Assembly: GCA_004151065.3 (NCBI GenBank)
Contig: NWUY0300018714.1
Location: 5,268-19,510 of the forward strand
Source of the DNA: Larix sibirica
Lineage: Eukaryota; Streptophyta; Pinopsida; Pinales; Pinaceae
Length of the DNA stretch: 14,243 nucleotides
Direction of reading: 5' to 3'
Part shown: positions 1 to 9,491 of the stretch, in pieces
Position numbering within the stretch: the first letter of the stretch is position 1
Layout of the letters: each line of letters opens with the position of its first letter
Position numbers and translations under genes: made by a program
The notes under the pieces: generated by a model
Told to the model about the DNA's origin: nothing
Seen by the model: only the letters and a program-made list of their open reading frames with translations
Databases searched by the model: none

Positions 1-78
1 AACTTTATTTTCCAAAGCACACCACATAAGCAGGCGTACTTTTGAAGGGCATTTCAACTTCCACAATATTTTCCACCA
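1..78 (-). pseudogene. LINE A copy 1 ORF2: start of zf-RVT, broken at the window edge
   Basis: The last 26 codons read WWKILWKLKCPSKVRLLMWC and then ALENKV. This is the first half of zf-RVT (pattern W..IWK...P.K...F.W....NK.LT.DNL). The next expected residues, LTWDNL, are absent because the sequence starts here. Copy 2 stops at exactly the same base (4172), and an unrelated-copy continuation (NKILTWDNL) begins on the other side of the second N gap at 11126. Confidence 0.85.
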
Positions 79-813
79 CTAGTGGATCTCCCTATTGAAA
101 TGTCTATGTTTAGATGTATATATCCTTATTTTGGACTGTAGAAGCTCGATGGAGCGGGATCCCATATCATCTCATCCTCCAAGTCCCTGATGCGAATATG
201 TGCCTCTTATAAGGACCTTATGTATGCTTCCCAAATCACATTGTCCGCATTTTCCAGACCAATTGTTCCTAACATCCAACCTTGCTTCCACAGGTTGGAT
301 GAGATCGGATTTGCCACCTGGTTTAATGTAAAGAACCCTAACTCCCGGAGTCTTTCCACTAGATTCATGGGAAGGAGATGTCTGGATCTCCTCCAGGCCA
401 CAGATCCATGCCAATCTGCACTTTGCTCCCCTTTCCTACCCTCCAAGCAAGTCCATTTCCTATGAGATTAAAGGAGCTTACCATGGATTTCAATATAATG
501 GAAGCAATGTTAACTTTCTTATTAGGGGAACAAACCCATTCAATAATAGAGTTCGATATATATACTTCTTTTCAACAAATTCTATCAAAAGACTATTGGT
601 ATTTAGAATTATCCAAACCCCCTTGGCAGCGAAAGCTTTTGCAAACATAAAGACATTTTTGAAAACCCATCCACCAAGGGATCTTGGAGCAACAATCTTT
701 TCCCATTTAATCCATTGCACAACATAATGATCCTTGTGACCACCCCAAAGGAATTGATCACACACCCTCCTAGCTTTCTCCAATATTCCTTTTGGAATCC
801 AAGCTAATGACAT
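79..813 (-). pseudogene. LINE A copy 1 ORF2: post-RT region up to zf-RVT
   Basis: The frame open at 813-490 begins MSLAWIPKGILEKARRVCDQF and contains FLWGGHKDHYVV, WIKWEKIVAPRSLGGW and NVFMFAKAFAAKGVW. This is the standard post-RT signature of plant L1 (FLWxG, W.KWE, LGGW, N..L..KAL..K..W). A second open stretch (446-207) contains MNLVERLRELGFFTLNQV and ISSNLWKQGWMLG. The tract from 206 to 79 reads VIWEAYIRSLEE and the approach to WWKILWKL in other frames. The region links the polymerase to the C-terminal zinc-binding segment. Copy 2 has the same segments at 4985-4752 and 4489-4298. Confidence 0.88.
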
Positions 814-1105
814 CCAATAGATTGGAATTGCTTCTAGTACTGAATTAACAAGGACTAGTCTTCCAACCCCGGAGAGAAATTTATGACACCAAATCTAAAT
901 TCTACTTTCCAATTTTGATATTAACCACATCCATTCTTTCTTTTAATATTTATAAGGATTTAAAATAAAACCGAGATATTTTAGTATTGAATCCAAATCA
1001 ACTACACGAAAGAGAAATTTGGATTTGTAATACCTTACCTTAGTCTCTTCAAAATTCACACTTGAAGAAAGAGTGGATTTCTGGACATTGATAACCATCC
1101 CTATT
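814..1105 (-). pseudogene. LINE A copy 1 ORF2: RT thumb, first part
   Basis: After the frameshift near 1105 the minus strand reads GMVINVQKSTLSSSVNFEE, then KYLGFILNP, matching the region just after the FxDD box in plant L1 RTs (pattern INxxKS, then YLGF at about 965-985). Stops and a further frame change separate it from the next segment, which ends in a GVGRLVLVNSVLEAIPIYW-type stretch at about 805-865. Copy 2 repeats the same organisation at about 4986-5280. Read alone it would be hard to classify. Its place between the FxDD box and the WIPKGILE stretch makes the assignment firm. Confidence 0.8.
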
Positions 1106-1913
1106 GCTTGAAAAAACTAGTCAAGAATGTTAATAAGTTATCTATAACATCACGCCTTGACCCGTCACAAAATATTAGGATGTCATCTTCAAACAATAGA
1201 TGTGTAATATGTAGAAGATGTGAAATACACACTCCCTTTAGACTTCCTCTCCTTTTGGCCTTCACCAGTGATCCACTCAAACCTTTAGTGACCAGCAGAA
1301 ATAATAAGGGAGAAAGTGGACAACCTTAACGACGCCCCCTTTTTGCTCCAAAAAACTGGGAAGCCAAACCATCTATAAGCAATGCAAATGAGACCGAAGT
1401 AATGCAACTCATAACCCAATTTATAAAAGGAACCTCAAAGCCAAAGCGAGTAAGGAGAAGTATGATATATAGCCAATTAACTTTATCACATGCCTTGGAT
1501 AAGTCAATTTTTATGACAACTCCTTTTTCTTTTTTGGACTTTAGGATGTGGAGTACCTCTTGTGCCACCCCAATCACTTCATGGATTTTCCTACCTTCCA
1601 AAAAGCCAAATGTTCCTTAGAAATATGTCTTGATAATATATCTATTTCTATGTCTTGGAAATATTTGTCTACCTTCCAAAAAGCCAAAATGTTCCTTGGC
1701 TAGGATTTTTGCCACTATTTTATAGATTCCATTGGCTAGAGAGATCGGCCTAAATTCGTCAAAGGAAGTCAGATTATCAACTTTTGGGACGAGAGCAATG
1801 GAAGTTGAATTGAAAGAGTTCAAAATTCTTCCTGTAACTCTAGTCTCTTCCACCACTCGAATAAGGTTGCCCCCCAGAATTTCGAAGGTATTCATGAAAA
1901 TTCCATTGGCCAT
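1100..1913 (-). pseudogene. LINE A copy 1 ORF2: reverse transcriptase palm/fingers
   Basis: RVT_1-type RT, which copies LINE RNA at the nicked site. The frame open at 1913-1617 contains ALVPKVDNLTSFDEFRPISL and NGIYKIVAKILA (fingers). The frame open at 1601-1326 contains FLEGRKIHEVIGVAQEVLH and motif A, VIKIDLSKACDKVNWLY, with the catalytic Asp codon at 1503-1505. The motif B region reads FFGAKRGRR, stop (1326-1328), GCPLSPLLF: the usual Gln of RQGCPLSP is TAA. The metal-binding box at 1182-1193 reads FEDD, where the relative has FVDD; both Asp are kept. A frameshift near 1100-1115 separates this box from the thumb. A 28-29 bp segment is present twice (1591-1618 and 1669-1697). Confidence 0.95.
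1591..1697. repeat. 28-29 bp near-direct duplication inside the RT gene
   Basis: The segment at 1591-1618 recurs at 1669-1697 with one inserted A, 78 bp apart. On the minus strand each encodes the FGFLEGR stretch. The upstream copy replaces the residues normally found after KIVAKILA and shifts the frame, so it looks like an insertion copied from about 80 bp downstream. The same duplication exists at 5760-5788 and 5839-5867, so it predates the split of the two LINE A copies. Confidence 0.8.
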
Positions 1914-2331
1914 CCATCTAGACCTAGGCTCTTATTCCTTTGGAAGTTGTGTAGGACCTATTTTAACTCATCCCCAAAAACTTCCTCCATTAAGTCCCCG
2001 TTGTATTCTTCATTGAAAAAACTAGGGAAGAATTATGAGATCCTAATAAATTTTTCTATCGAAGCTCTGTCCTATGCCTTACAGAGGGTTTGAAAATGCT
2101 GCTTACCCATATTTTCCAAGCCATCAAAAGTAGATATCTCCCGGACTTCTTGATCAAGCATCCCTTAGATAATGTTTCTCAGATTGTGAACCTTTGCATA
2201 AGCTTGGAAAATTTCGTATTTTCATCCCCACAACTTAGCCCTAAGGAATGACCTTTTAAGCACCATGCCTCTTCTTGATCTTCTAGAGGTTTTTTGTCCT
2301 TGGACTCCATCTGATAAGGGATATTCTTTGA

Positions 2332-2622
2332 TTAATTATTAAGAAAAACCCCACCCTCTGATTCCTGCATAACCTGAATGGATTCTTCAATCGATCTCAA
2401 CTCTTGCTTGTCATAGAGTTTCTTCTTATGATCATACTGAATCGTTGCTTGTTTCATATTTTTAAGGTTGTTGGTGAAATGTACCAAAGCTAAAAACATT
2501 GAATTTTGATCTTGGGGTTGCCACATCTCTTGCATTAAAGAAACAAAATCTTCCTCCTTTAACCACCCATAATTGAACTTAAAATGCCTAGGGGGTTTCC
2601 TACCCATGCCTTTGATTTCCAA
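2332..2622 (-). pseudogene. LINE A copy 1 ORF2: endonuclease-RT linker
   Basis: A 96-codon open stretch between endonuclease and RT starts MEIKGMGRKPPRHFKF and continues with NYGWLKEEDFVSLMQEMW. It is rich in Lys and Glu, with helical KLYDKQELRSIEESIQVMQ. Plant L1 ORF2 proteins have a comparable linker just after the SDHYPI-like end of the endonuclease, including a WxxxxxF/L pattern. No catalytic role is known for it. The matching stretch in copy 2 (6792-6349) is open for 147 codons and is the longest open reading in the LINE A ORF2 copies. Between 2331 and 1914 copy 1 shows only linker remnants in broken frames. Confidence 0.8.
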
Positions 2623-2629
2623 GAAGATG

Positions 2630-3306
2630 GGACTGTAATATGAATCCCCTTACTACCAACCCATTGCTTCACACTTACAAACCTATCCACCAACTAGGTG
2701 TTCAACATAAATTTGTCTAATCTTTTTGCTATTCTGTCCCATGTAGCTCTCATATTCCTCCAACTATGCTTTAGATTGATTGGATGGATGTCCAGTAGGT
2801 CATTAGATTCCAACAAGCAGGTAAAATAGCTTGCCAGGGTGTCCAGAGAGGCCTTTGGACCCCATACCTTAAAGGCCCTAGAGTAAAGTTTATATCACCC
2901 CCTATAATGAGATTGGGATCCATGAGAAAACATTTGTTTGTCAACTCGTCCAAATAAACCTTTTGATCTCCATAAGGCCCAAAAATATTAAGGACCTTTA
3001 TGTTCATCCCGTGGGCTTCAACCATAGATTTAATGGCCAAACTTGATTAAAAACCCCAACTGTCAGTCACCTTAATGACTAATGGTTTCCACCCAATTGC
3101 AAGCCCACCAGAGTGCCCTCTAACATTAGAAGCAATAAAATTCTAGTCCTTAAAAATACTTTTGAGAAGGAATTCAACTTCTTCCCCTTCGCATAAAATT
3201 TCCCGAAGAAAAACTGTAGAAGGAGATTGGATAGAACCAGTCTCCTTAATAACAATTTTTTGGACGAGTTCGTCAAACCCTTACAATTGAAAGAAAGGAC
3301 CTTCAT
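2630..3306 (-). pseudogene. LINE A copy 1 ORF2: AP endonuclease domain (EEP family)
   Basis: This domain nicks target DNA to prime reverse transcription. The ATG at 3306-3304 opens with MKVLSFNCKGL, the usual start of plant L1 ORF2 with the catalytic Asn. A frameshift follows, and in the next frame FLREILCEGEEV carries the catalytic Glu. NVRGHSGGLAIGW lies at about 3125-3087. The frame open at 3040-2771 contains NIFGPYGDQ and NLIIGGDINFTLG (GGD at 2894-2902). At 2635-2643 the frame reads Ser-Tyr-Tyr before SPIFLEIKG, where the family has Ser-Asp-His, so the last catalytic pair is lost. The domain spans at least four frames. Copy 2 shares the Ser-Tyr-Tyr change. Confidence 0.9.
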
Positions 3307-3309
3307 TTG

Positions 3310-4169
3310 GAAACCCCCTCGAGGGTTCTTGTTGATCTAAGTGCGCCAACAATGGAAGTTTGTCCTGTGCTTTGGATATGTTTGATTTCCTTTCTCAACC
3401 CTTGTCTCCTCCATGATTCTTTGGATTTTGTCCCAACCCCCCTCCAATAGGTCGACTCTCATATTGTGAAGGCCTAGGTCTAAGTTGTAACGATTAAGGG
3501 GCTCCTCAGTGTCCTTTATGGATTCATGATTTGAATTAGTCAATGGTTGGGATAACATACAGTCCTCCCAAATAATCGGGCAAGAATTGATGTAGATGGG
3601 TTGGATCAAAGTGAGTGAAGTCAGTGATTGCACAATAGAAGGTGGGAAATGTTGTGTACTAATATTGAATTGTGATGGGCCACAAGAAGAAAAATACTAT
3701 GATGAAAATTCTTTTGTACTTGAAAGAGAAGGAACAAGAGTGTCCTCAGTTGTAGTTTCATGTTCATACTTTTGATAGATCCCTTCAATAGAAGCCCCTT
3801 GATACCTTACGCCCATAATGGAACGAATACCTGAGAGCCAATATCCTAGATCTGATGTCCCTCACTACACCCAAAAAAATCCTCTCCTGTGGAGTCCATT
3901 TTGAAGCTGCTTCTTTTTGTGGCAGGCCCTTCCAACCCTACAGGCCTTGAATATTTTGATCTCTTCTTTGATTCATGACCAACCCTATCTTATCTCGCCC
4001 AGAACAAGAGATGGAAGGCTTCCACAAGGTTCCCATACTGATGGAACTGGATGGAACGAAAGGGAACCCATTTGTAATATAACTTGTGGATGAGGTTAAA
4101 CAATTCCCTCTCAATGAGTCTAAATCCTCCCGCAGCCTTCCTTCCAGGGTATTTTTTAAGGATTCTAAT
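3310..4169 (-). pseudogene. LINE A copy 1 ORF1, C-terminal fragment with degraded CCHC knuckle
   Basis: This is the 3' part of the gag-like ORF1, an RNA-binding partner of ORF2 in L1 elements. At about 4029-4064 (minus) the frame reads PFRSIQFHQYGNL, where the zf-CCHC_4 family has the pattern CxxCxxxGHxxxxC. The Cys positions are Ser and Phe, and the His is Asn, so the knuckle is destroyed. Short open stretches follow, for example 3633-3337, which contains CPIIWEDCMLSQPL and ends next to the ORF2 start. The part between the knuckle and ORF2 is low in recognisable motifs, as is usual for the ORF1 tail. The N-terminal part is missing at the N gap. The homologue in copy 2 is 7475 to about 8336. 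Confidence 0.75.
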
Positions 4170-4171
4170 NN
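4170..4171. other. Assembly gap (2 N)
   Basis: Two undetermined bases. To the left the sequence is ORF1 of LINE A; to the right it restarts abruptly inside zf-RVT at the same base as position 1. A reading frame that crosses the gap (about 4237-3938, minus) is a chimera of two unrelated protein parts. Confidence 0.97.
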
Positions 4172-4985
4172 AACTTTATTTTCCAAAGCACACCACATAA
4201 GCAGTCGTACTTTTGAAGGGCATTTCAACTTCGACAATCTTTACAACCACTAGTGGATCTCCCTATTGAAAATGTCTATGTTTAGATGTATACATCCCTA
4301 TTTTGGACTGTAGAAGCTCGATGGAGCGGGATCCCATATCATCTCATCCTCCAAGTCCCTGATGCGAATATGTTTCTCTTCTAAGGACCTTATGTATGCT
4401 TCCCAAATCACACTGTCAGCATTTTCCAGACCAGTTGTTCCTAACAACCAACCTTGCTTCCACAGGTTGGATGAGATCGGATCTACCACATGGTTTAATG
4501 TAAAGAACCCTAACTCCTAGAGTCTTTCCACTAGATTCATAGGAAGGATATGTCTGGATCTACTCCCAGGCCAGAGATCCATGCCAATCCGTAGTTTTCT
4601 CCCTTTCCTACCTTCCAAGCAAGTCTATTTCCTATGAGATCAAAGGATCTTACCATGGATTTCCATATAATGGAAGCATTGTTAACTTTCTTATTAGGGG
4701 AACAAACCCATTCAATAATAGAGTTCGATATATATACTTCTTTTCAAAAACTTATGTACAAAGACTATTGGTATTTAGAATTATCCAAACCCCCTTGGCA
4801 GCTAAACCTTTTGAAAACATAAAGACATTTTTGAAAACCCATCCACCAAGGGATCTTTGAGCAACAATCTTTTCCCATTTAATCCATGGCACAACATAAT
4901 GATCCTTGTGACCACCCCAAAGGAATTGATCACACACCCTACTAGCTTCCTCCAATATTCCTTTTGGAATCCAATCTAATGACAT
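4172..4985 (-). pseudogene. LINE A copy 2 ORF2: post-RT region and start of zf-RVT
   Basis: The frame open at 4985-4752 begins MSLDWIPKGILEEASRVCDQ and carries FLWGGHKDHYVVPWIKWEK and SLGGWVFKNVFMFSK, the post-RT signature of plant L1. The frame open at 4489-4298 carries DPISSNLWKQGWLLG and VIWEAYIRSLEEKHIRI, ending SSFYSPK. The last codons, 4231-4172, read LKCPSKVRLLMWCALENKV. The WWKILW that precedes them in copy 1 is damaged here (a stop replaces a residue). The sequence ends at the N gap before LTWDNL. Confidence 0.87.
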
Positions 4986-5269
4986 CCAATAGACTGGAAT
5001 TGCTTCTAGTACCGAATTAACAAGGACTAGTCTTCCAACCCCCGAGAGTCATTTATGACACCAAATCTAAATTCTACTTTCCAATTTTGAGATTAACCAC
5101 ATCCATTCTTTCTTTTAATAGTTATTAGGATTTAAAATAAAACCAAGCAATTTTAGTCTTGAATCCAAATCAACTACACGAAAGAGAAATTTGGATTTGT
5201 AATACCTTACTTGAGTCTCTTCAAAATTCACACTTGAAGAGAGAGTGGATTTCTGGACATTGATAACCA

Positions 5270-6065
5270 TGCCTATTGCTTGAAAAAAAAAGTCAAGAAT
5301 GTTAATAAGATATCTGCATCACGCCTTGACCCGTCACAAAATATTAGGATGTCATCTACGAACAATAGATGTGTAATATGTAGAAGATGTGAAATACACA
5401 CTCCCTTTAGCCTTCCTCTCCTTTTGGCCTTCACCAATGATCCACTCAAACCTTTAGTGAACAACATAAATAATAAGGGAGAAAGTGGACAACCTTAACG
5501 AAGCCCCCTTTCTACTCCAAAAAATGGGGAAGCCGAACCATCTATAAGCAATACAAATGAGACCAATGCAATGGAGCTCATAACCCAATTTATAAAAGGA
5601 ACCTCAAATCCAAAGCAAGTAAGGAGAAGTGTGATATATAGTCAATTAACTCTATCACATGCCTTGGATAAGTCAAATTTTATGACATCTCCTTTTTATT
5701 TTTTGGACTTTAAGCTGTGGAGTACCTCTTGTGCTACCCCAATCGTTTCATGGATTTGCCTACCTTCCAAAAAGCCAAAATTTTCCGTAGAAATATGTCT
5801 TGATAATATTTCTATTTCCATGTCTTGGCAATATTTGTCTACCTTCCAAAAATCCAAAATGTTCCTTGGCTAGGATTTTTGCCACTATTTTATAGATGCC
5901 ATTGGCTAGAGAGATTGGCCTAAATTCCTCAAAGGAAGTCAGATTATCAACTTTTGGGATGAGAGAAATGAAAGTTGAATTGAAAGAGTTCAAAATTCTT
6001 CCTGTAACTCTAGTCTCTTCCACCTCTCGAATAAGGCTGGCCCCCAGAATTTCAAAGGTATCCAT
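5270..6065 (-). pseudogene. LINE A copy 2 ORF2: reverse transcriptase
   Basis: The frame open at 6065-5760 contains SLIPKVDNLTSFEEFRPISL and NGIYKIVAKILA. Further left, motif A reads VIKFDLSKACDRVN (Asp codon at 5672-5674), and the next residue, Trp in copy 1, is TGA here only. Motif B reads GVERGLR, stop (5495-5497), GCPLSPLLF, with the same Gln-to-stop change as copy 1. The frame open at 5467-5273 contains HLLFVDDILIFCDGSRRD, with an intact FVDD box at 5351-5362. The frame is lost right after FFFKQ, as in copy 1. The copy is slightly better at the active site than copy 1 but cannot make a continuous enzyme. Confidence 0.95.
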
Positions 6066-6348
6066 GAAAATTCCATTGGCCAGCCATCTAGACCTAGGAT
6101 CTTATCCCTTTAAAAGTTGTGTAGGACCTATTTTAACTCATCCACAAAAACTTTCTCCATTAAGTCCATGTTGTCTTCTTCATTGAAAAAACTAGGGAAG
6201 AATTGTGAGATCTTGATAACTTCTGCTATCAAAGCTCTATCCTATGCCTTAAAGAGGGTCTGGAAATGTTGTTTACCCATATTTTCCAAGCCATCAAAAG
6301 TAGATATATCGCGACCTTCTTGATCAAGCATCCTCTAGATAGTGTTTC

Positions 6349-6792
6349 TCAACTTGCGACCCTTTGCATAAGCTTGGAAAATTTCATATTTTCATCCCCA
6401 CAACTTATCCATAAGGAACGCCCTTTTAAGCACCATGCCTCTTCTTGATCTTCTATATTTTTTTTGTCCTTGGACTCCATCTGATAAGGGAGATTTTTTG
6501 ATTCATTATTAAGAAAACCCCCACCATTCGAGTCCTGCATAACCTGAATGGATTCTTCAACCGATCTCAACTCTTGCTTGTCATAGAGTTTCTTCTTATG
6601 ATCACAGTGAATCATTGCTTGTTTCATATTTTTAAGATTGTTGGTGAAATGTACCATAGCTAAAACCATTGAATTTTGATCTTGGGGTTGCCACATATCT
6701 TGCATTAAAGAAACAAAATCTTCCTCCTTTAACCACCCATAATTGAACTTAAAAGTCCTAGGGGGTTTCATACCCACGCCCTTGATTTCCAA
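6349..6792 (-). pseudogene. LINE A copy 2 ORF2: endonuclease-RT linker
   Basis: An open stretch of 147 codons starts MEIKGVGMKPPRTFKF and runs through NYGWLKEEDFVSLMQDMW and KLYDKQELRSVEESIQVMQ to WCLKGRSLWISCGDENMKF. The last part matches the plant L1 pattern W...GDxNTKFFH that closes the linker before the RT. Here it reads GDENMKFSK. From 6348 to about 6066 the reading continues in damaged frames toward the RT fingers. This is the best-preserved block of LINE A ORF2. Confidence 0.82.
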
Positions 6793-6799
6793 GAATATG

Positions 6800-7474
6800 G
6801 GACTGTAATATGAATCCCCTTACTACAAACCCACTGCCTCACACTTACCAACCTATCCACCAACTAGGCGTTCAACATAAATCTGTCTAATATTTTTTCT
6901 ATTCCGTCCCCTCTCCCTTTCATATTTGTCCAACTATGCTTTAGATTGATTGTATGGATGTCTAGTAGGTCATTAGATTCCAACAAGTGGGTAAAATAGC
7001 TGCCAGGGGGTCCAGAGAGGCCTTGGACCCCATACCTTAAAGGCCCTAGAGTAAAGTTTAGATCACCCCCTATAATGAGATTGGGATCCATGGGAAAACA
7101 TTTCTTTGTCAACTCGTCCAAAAAACCTTTTGATCTCCATAAGGACCAAAAATATTAAGTACCTTTTTGTTCATCCCATGGGCTTCAACCATAACTTCAA
7201 TAGCCAAACCTGCTTCAAAACCCCAACTGTCAGTCACCTTAATGAATGATGGGTTCCACCCAATTGTAAGCCCACCAGAGTTCCCTCTAACATTAGAAGC
7301 AATAAAATTCCAGTCCTTAAAAATTATTTTGAGAAGGAATTCAACTTATTCCCCTTCACCCAACGTTTCCCGAAGAAAAACTATATATGGAGAATTGGAT
7401 AGAACTAGTTTCCTTAATAACAATTTTTTGGACGAGTTCACCAAACCCTTACAATTGAAAGAAAGGAACTTCAT
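6800..7474 (-). pseudogene. LINE A copy 2 ORF2: AP endonuclease domain
   Basis: ATG at 7474-7472 gives MKFLSFNCKGLVNSSKKLLL, then FLRETLGEGE with the catalytic Glu, and a stop at 7346-7348. The same frame continues through NVRGNSGGLTIGW and INIFGPYGDQ-like NIFGPYGDQKV to about 7125, where two bases are missing relative to copy 1 and the frame shifts. The frame open at 7121-6864 holds NLIIGGDLNFTLG (GGD ending at 7062) and SYFTHLLESNDLLDIH, then ILDRFMLNA. At 6805-6813 the SDH motif reads Ser-Tyr-Tyr, as in copy 1. Apart from one stop and one frameshift the first two thirds read cleanly. Confidence 0.92.
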
Positions 7475-7479
7475 TTGGA

Positions 7480-9491
7480 AACCCCCTCGCGGGTTCTTGC
7501 TGCTCTAAGTGTGCCAACAATGGAATTTTGTCCTGTGCTTTGGATATGTTCAATTTCATTTCCTGACCCTTGTCTTCTCCAGGATTCTTCATATTTTGTC
7601 CCAACCCGCCTCCAATAGGCCGACTCTCATATTGTGAAGGCATAGGTCTAAGTTGTAACGATTAAGGGCCTCCTCAATTTCCTTTGTGGATTCATGATTT
7701 GAGTTGGTTAGTGGTTGAGATAACATACAGTCCTCCCAAATAATCGGGCAAGAAGCGCTGTAGATGGATGGCCTCAAAGTGAGTGAAGCCAATGATTGCA
7801 AAATAGAAGGTGGGAAATGTTGTGTACTAATATTGACTTGTTATGGACCACAATAAGAAAAATACTATGATGAAAATTATTTTGTACTTGAAAGAGAAGG
7901 AACAAGAGTGTCCTCAGTTGCAATTTCATGTTCATACTTTTGATAGACCCCTTCAATAGAAGCCCTTTGATACCTTACGCTCAGAATGGAACCAATCCCC
8001 GAGAGCCAATATCCTATATCTGATCTCCCTCGCTGCACCCAAAAAAATCCTCTCCTATGAAGTCCATTTTGAAGCTGCTGCTTTTTTTGGTAGGCCCCTC
8101 CAGCCCTACAGGCCTTGAATATTTTGATCTCTTATTTGATTCATGACCGACCCTATCTTATCTCGGTCGGAACGGGAGATGGAAGGCTTCCACAAGGTGC
8201 CCATACTGATGGAACTGGATGGAACGGAAGGGAATCCATTTGTAATATAACTTCTGGATGAGGGTAAACAATCCCCTCTTAATTTCTAAATCCTCCTTTA
8301 GCCTTCCCAAGTTCCCTCGTGTCAATTTTAACCAGGATCCTGGCTATCAACATTTTTCCATTCTCTTTGAAAGACATATCGACCTCAAGGAATTCACCAA
8401 ACATGTTCCCGATACTTCTGAACATATCCATCGACCAATAGTCCAATGACAGTCCCAAAAGACATACCCATAATGGGGCAATGCCAAGTCATTCAATTCG
8501 GGCATCAAAGAGAGGGGACCAAAGATTCAAGGCCATTGGAACTACACCAATACACCAATTTGTTTGTAGAACCCACTGCGCATCCTCTGCCTTCCGAAGA
8601 ATAAAGGCGAACCAACCTTTTTCCAGTCCAAGCAACTTTGACATGTATCAAAATTGTTGTCCCTAATGGGTATTAGTCCACTTTGTAAGCATTTTGACAC
8701 TAAATCCGCATTCATGAACTTGTCCATTGATAGCCTTTTTTGCCATTTTAACAACATTGTGGAGTTGTATATCTTTGCCAACTATAAGATTTTTTGTTTT
8801 CTAGTTTTATTTTTTAAAAACCTTTGCTTCTTTTGAACCCTGCGATCCCCATCCCTTAGATCTAAAACGAATTGTTCCCGCTCCTTGACGGATCCACCAC
8901 TCTCAACCCCGATAGGGTCTTGAACCTTATCTATCACCGCCTCTAGAGTATGAAAAACCTCACAAGAAGAGACACAACTAGAAACCTAGACTACATTCTC
9001 CAAAGATCCTCCAGAGATGGATAGAAACCCATTTGATTCTAGAGGAATATCTATCAGGGAGACTGAATGCTGTGGACCGAATCCTAGAAGACCATTCAAT
9101 AAATTTGTAAGTATTTGAGGCCTACACTACTTGCTACTAGGGCCTCATGGGTTCTAGGTATCTCAAAATCCATCTGAAACGGTACCGAACCTAGGTCACC
9201 AGCCACCTCTCATAGGGTTGGGAAGATGCAAATCTAGCCGCTGTCCAATCCTGGACCTGTGAGTTGAAGATGATTTCCACTTCTATTCCTGTCGGCACCT
9301 AATCTCTCTCAACAATTATCTCGGAGAATGGCAACATTGATTTTATGGTAAATTTTTCAGTAGAGGATATAAACCCTAGCACAACCCTTTGCCTTTTCCT
9401 TAGTCTCATGTCTTCCAAGTGACACATCCCAAATGTCAACCTCATCAAGTGGATCCAAGGAATAATCGATTAATTCCTCCTGCTCTACCAT
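7480..9491 (-). pseudogene. LINE A copy 2 ORF1 (gag-like, DUF4283 and zf-CCHC_4)
   Basis: ATG at 9491-9489 begins MVEQEELIDYSLDPLDEVDI, acidic as is usual for this ORF1, with stops from codon 45 (9357-9359). Downstream, 8781-8542 is open. At about 8630-8340 one frame reads VAWTGKKVGFAFILRKAED, then WVLQTNWCIG, then LWSPLFDARIE, a stop, and WVCLLGLSLDYWSMDMFRSI, the DUF4283-to-linker signature WVRLxGLPLxxW. ARILVKIDT follows. The CCHC knuckle at about 8195-8232 reads PFRSIQFHQYGHL: the Gly-His is kept and three Cys are gone. ORF1 binds LINE RNA in the ribonucleoprotein. Its 3' end and spacing to ORF2 cannot be fixed because of frame damage. Confidence 0.85.

Larger units (their letters stand above)
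1..4169 (-). mobile_element. LINE A, copy 1 (plant L1-type non-LTR retrotransposon, dead)
   Basis: A decayed LINE reads right to left: ORF1 C-terminal part (4169 to about 3310), AP endonuclease (3306 to about 2630), linker (2622-2332), RT (1913 to about 1100), post-RT region (813-79) and the start of zf-RVT (78-1). The order is that of plant L1 elements. It lacks the ORF1 N-terminus, cut by the N gap at 4170, and everything after the first 26 codons of zf-RVT, cut by the window start. Homology to 4172 to about 8336 runs the whole length and starts at the same base. By eye the two copies differ by several percent with many small indels. Numerous stops and frameshifts mean no functional protein can be made. 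Confidence 0.93.
1..8336. repeat. 4.17 kb direct repeat on both sides of the first gap (1-4169 and 4172 to about 8336)
   Basis: Both copies begin AACTTTATTTTCCAAAGC and stay collinear through all LINE A domains. The right limit of copy 1 is the gap; the homologous point in copy 2 lies near 8336, where copy 2 continues into the rest of ORF1. Differences are point changes and short indels, with no large rearrangement. The two share several inactivating lesions, so they are copies of one dead element. Confidence 0.93.

Noticed and set aside
1108-2016. Plus-strand open readings over the RT region, and their equivalents at 5280-6323
   Set aside because: They are antisense shadows of the minus-strand RT; the recognisable motifs are all on the minus strand.
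3938-4237. A 99-codon minus-strand reading across the first N gap
   Set aside because: It joins the start of zf-RVT to the ORF1 knuckle region through undetermined bases; the two halves belong to different proteins.
1-8336. Long direct repeats taken as LTRs of an LTR retrotransposon
   Set aside because: The repeated blocks carry LINE coding domains and not LTR ends; there is no TG...CA boundary, primer-binding site or gag-pol body between them.
8258-8836. Plus-strand open readings over the ORF1 region
   Set aside because: They have no family resemblance and lie antisense to the DUF4283-like ORF1 reading.
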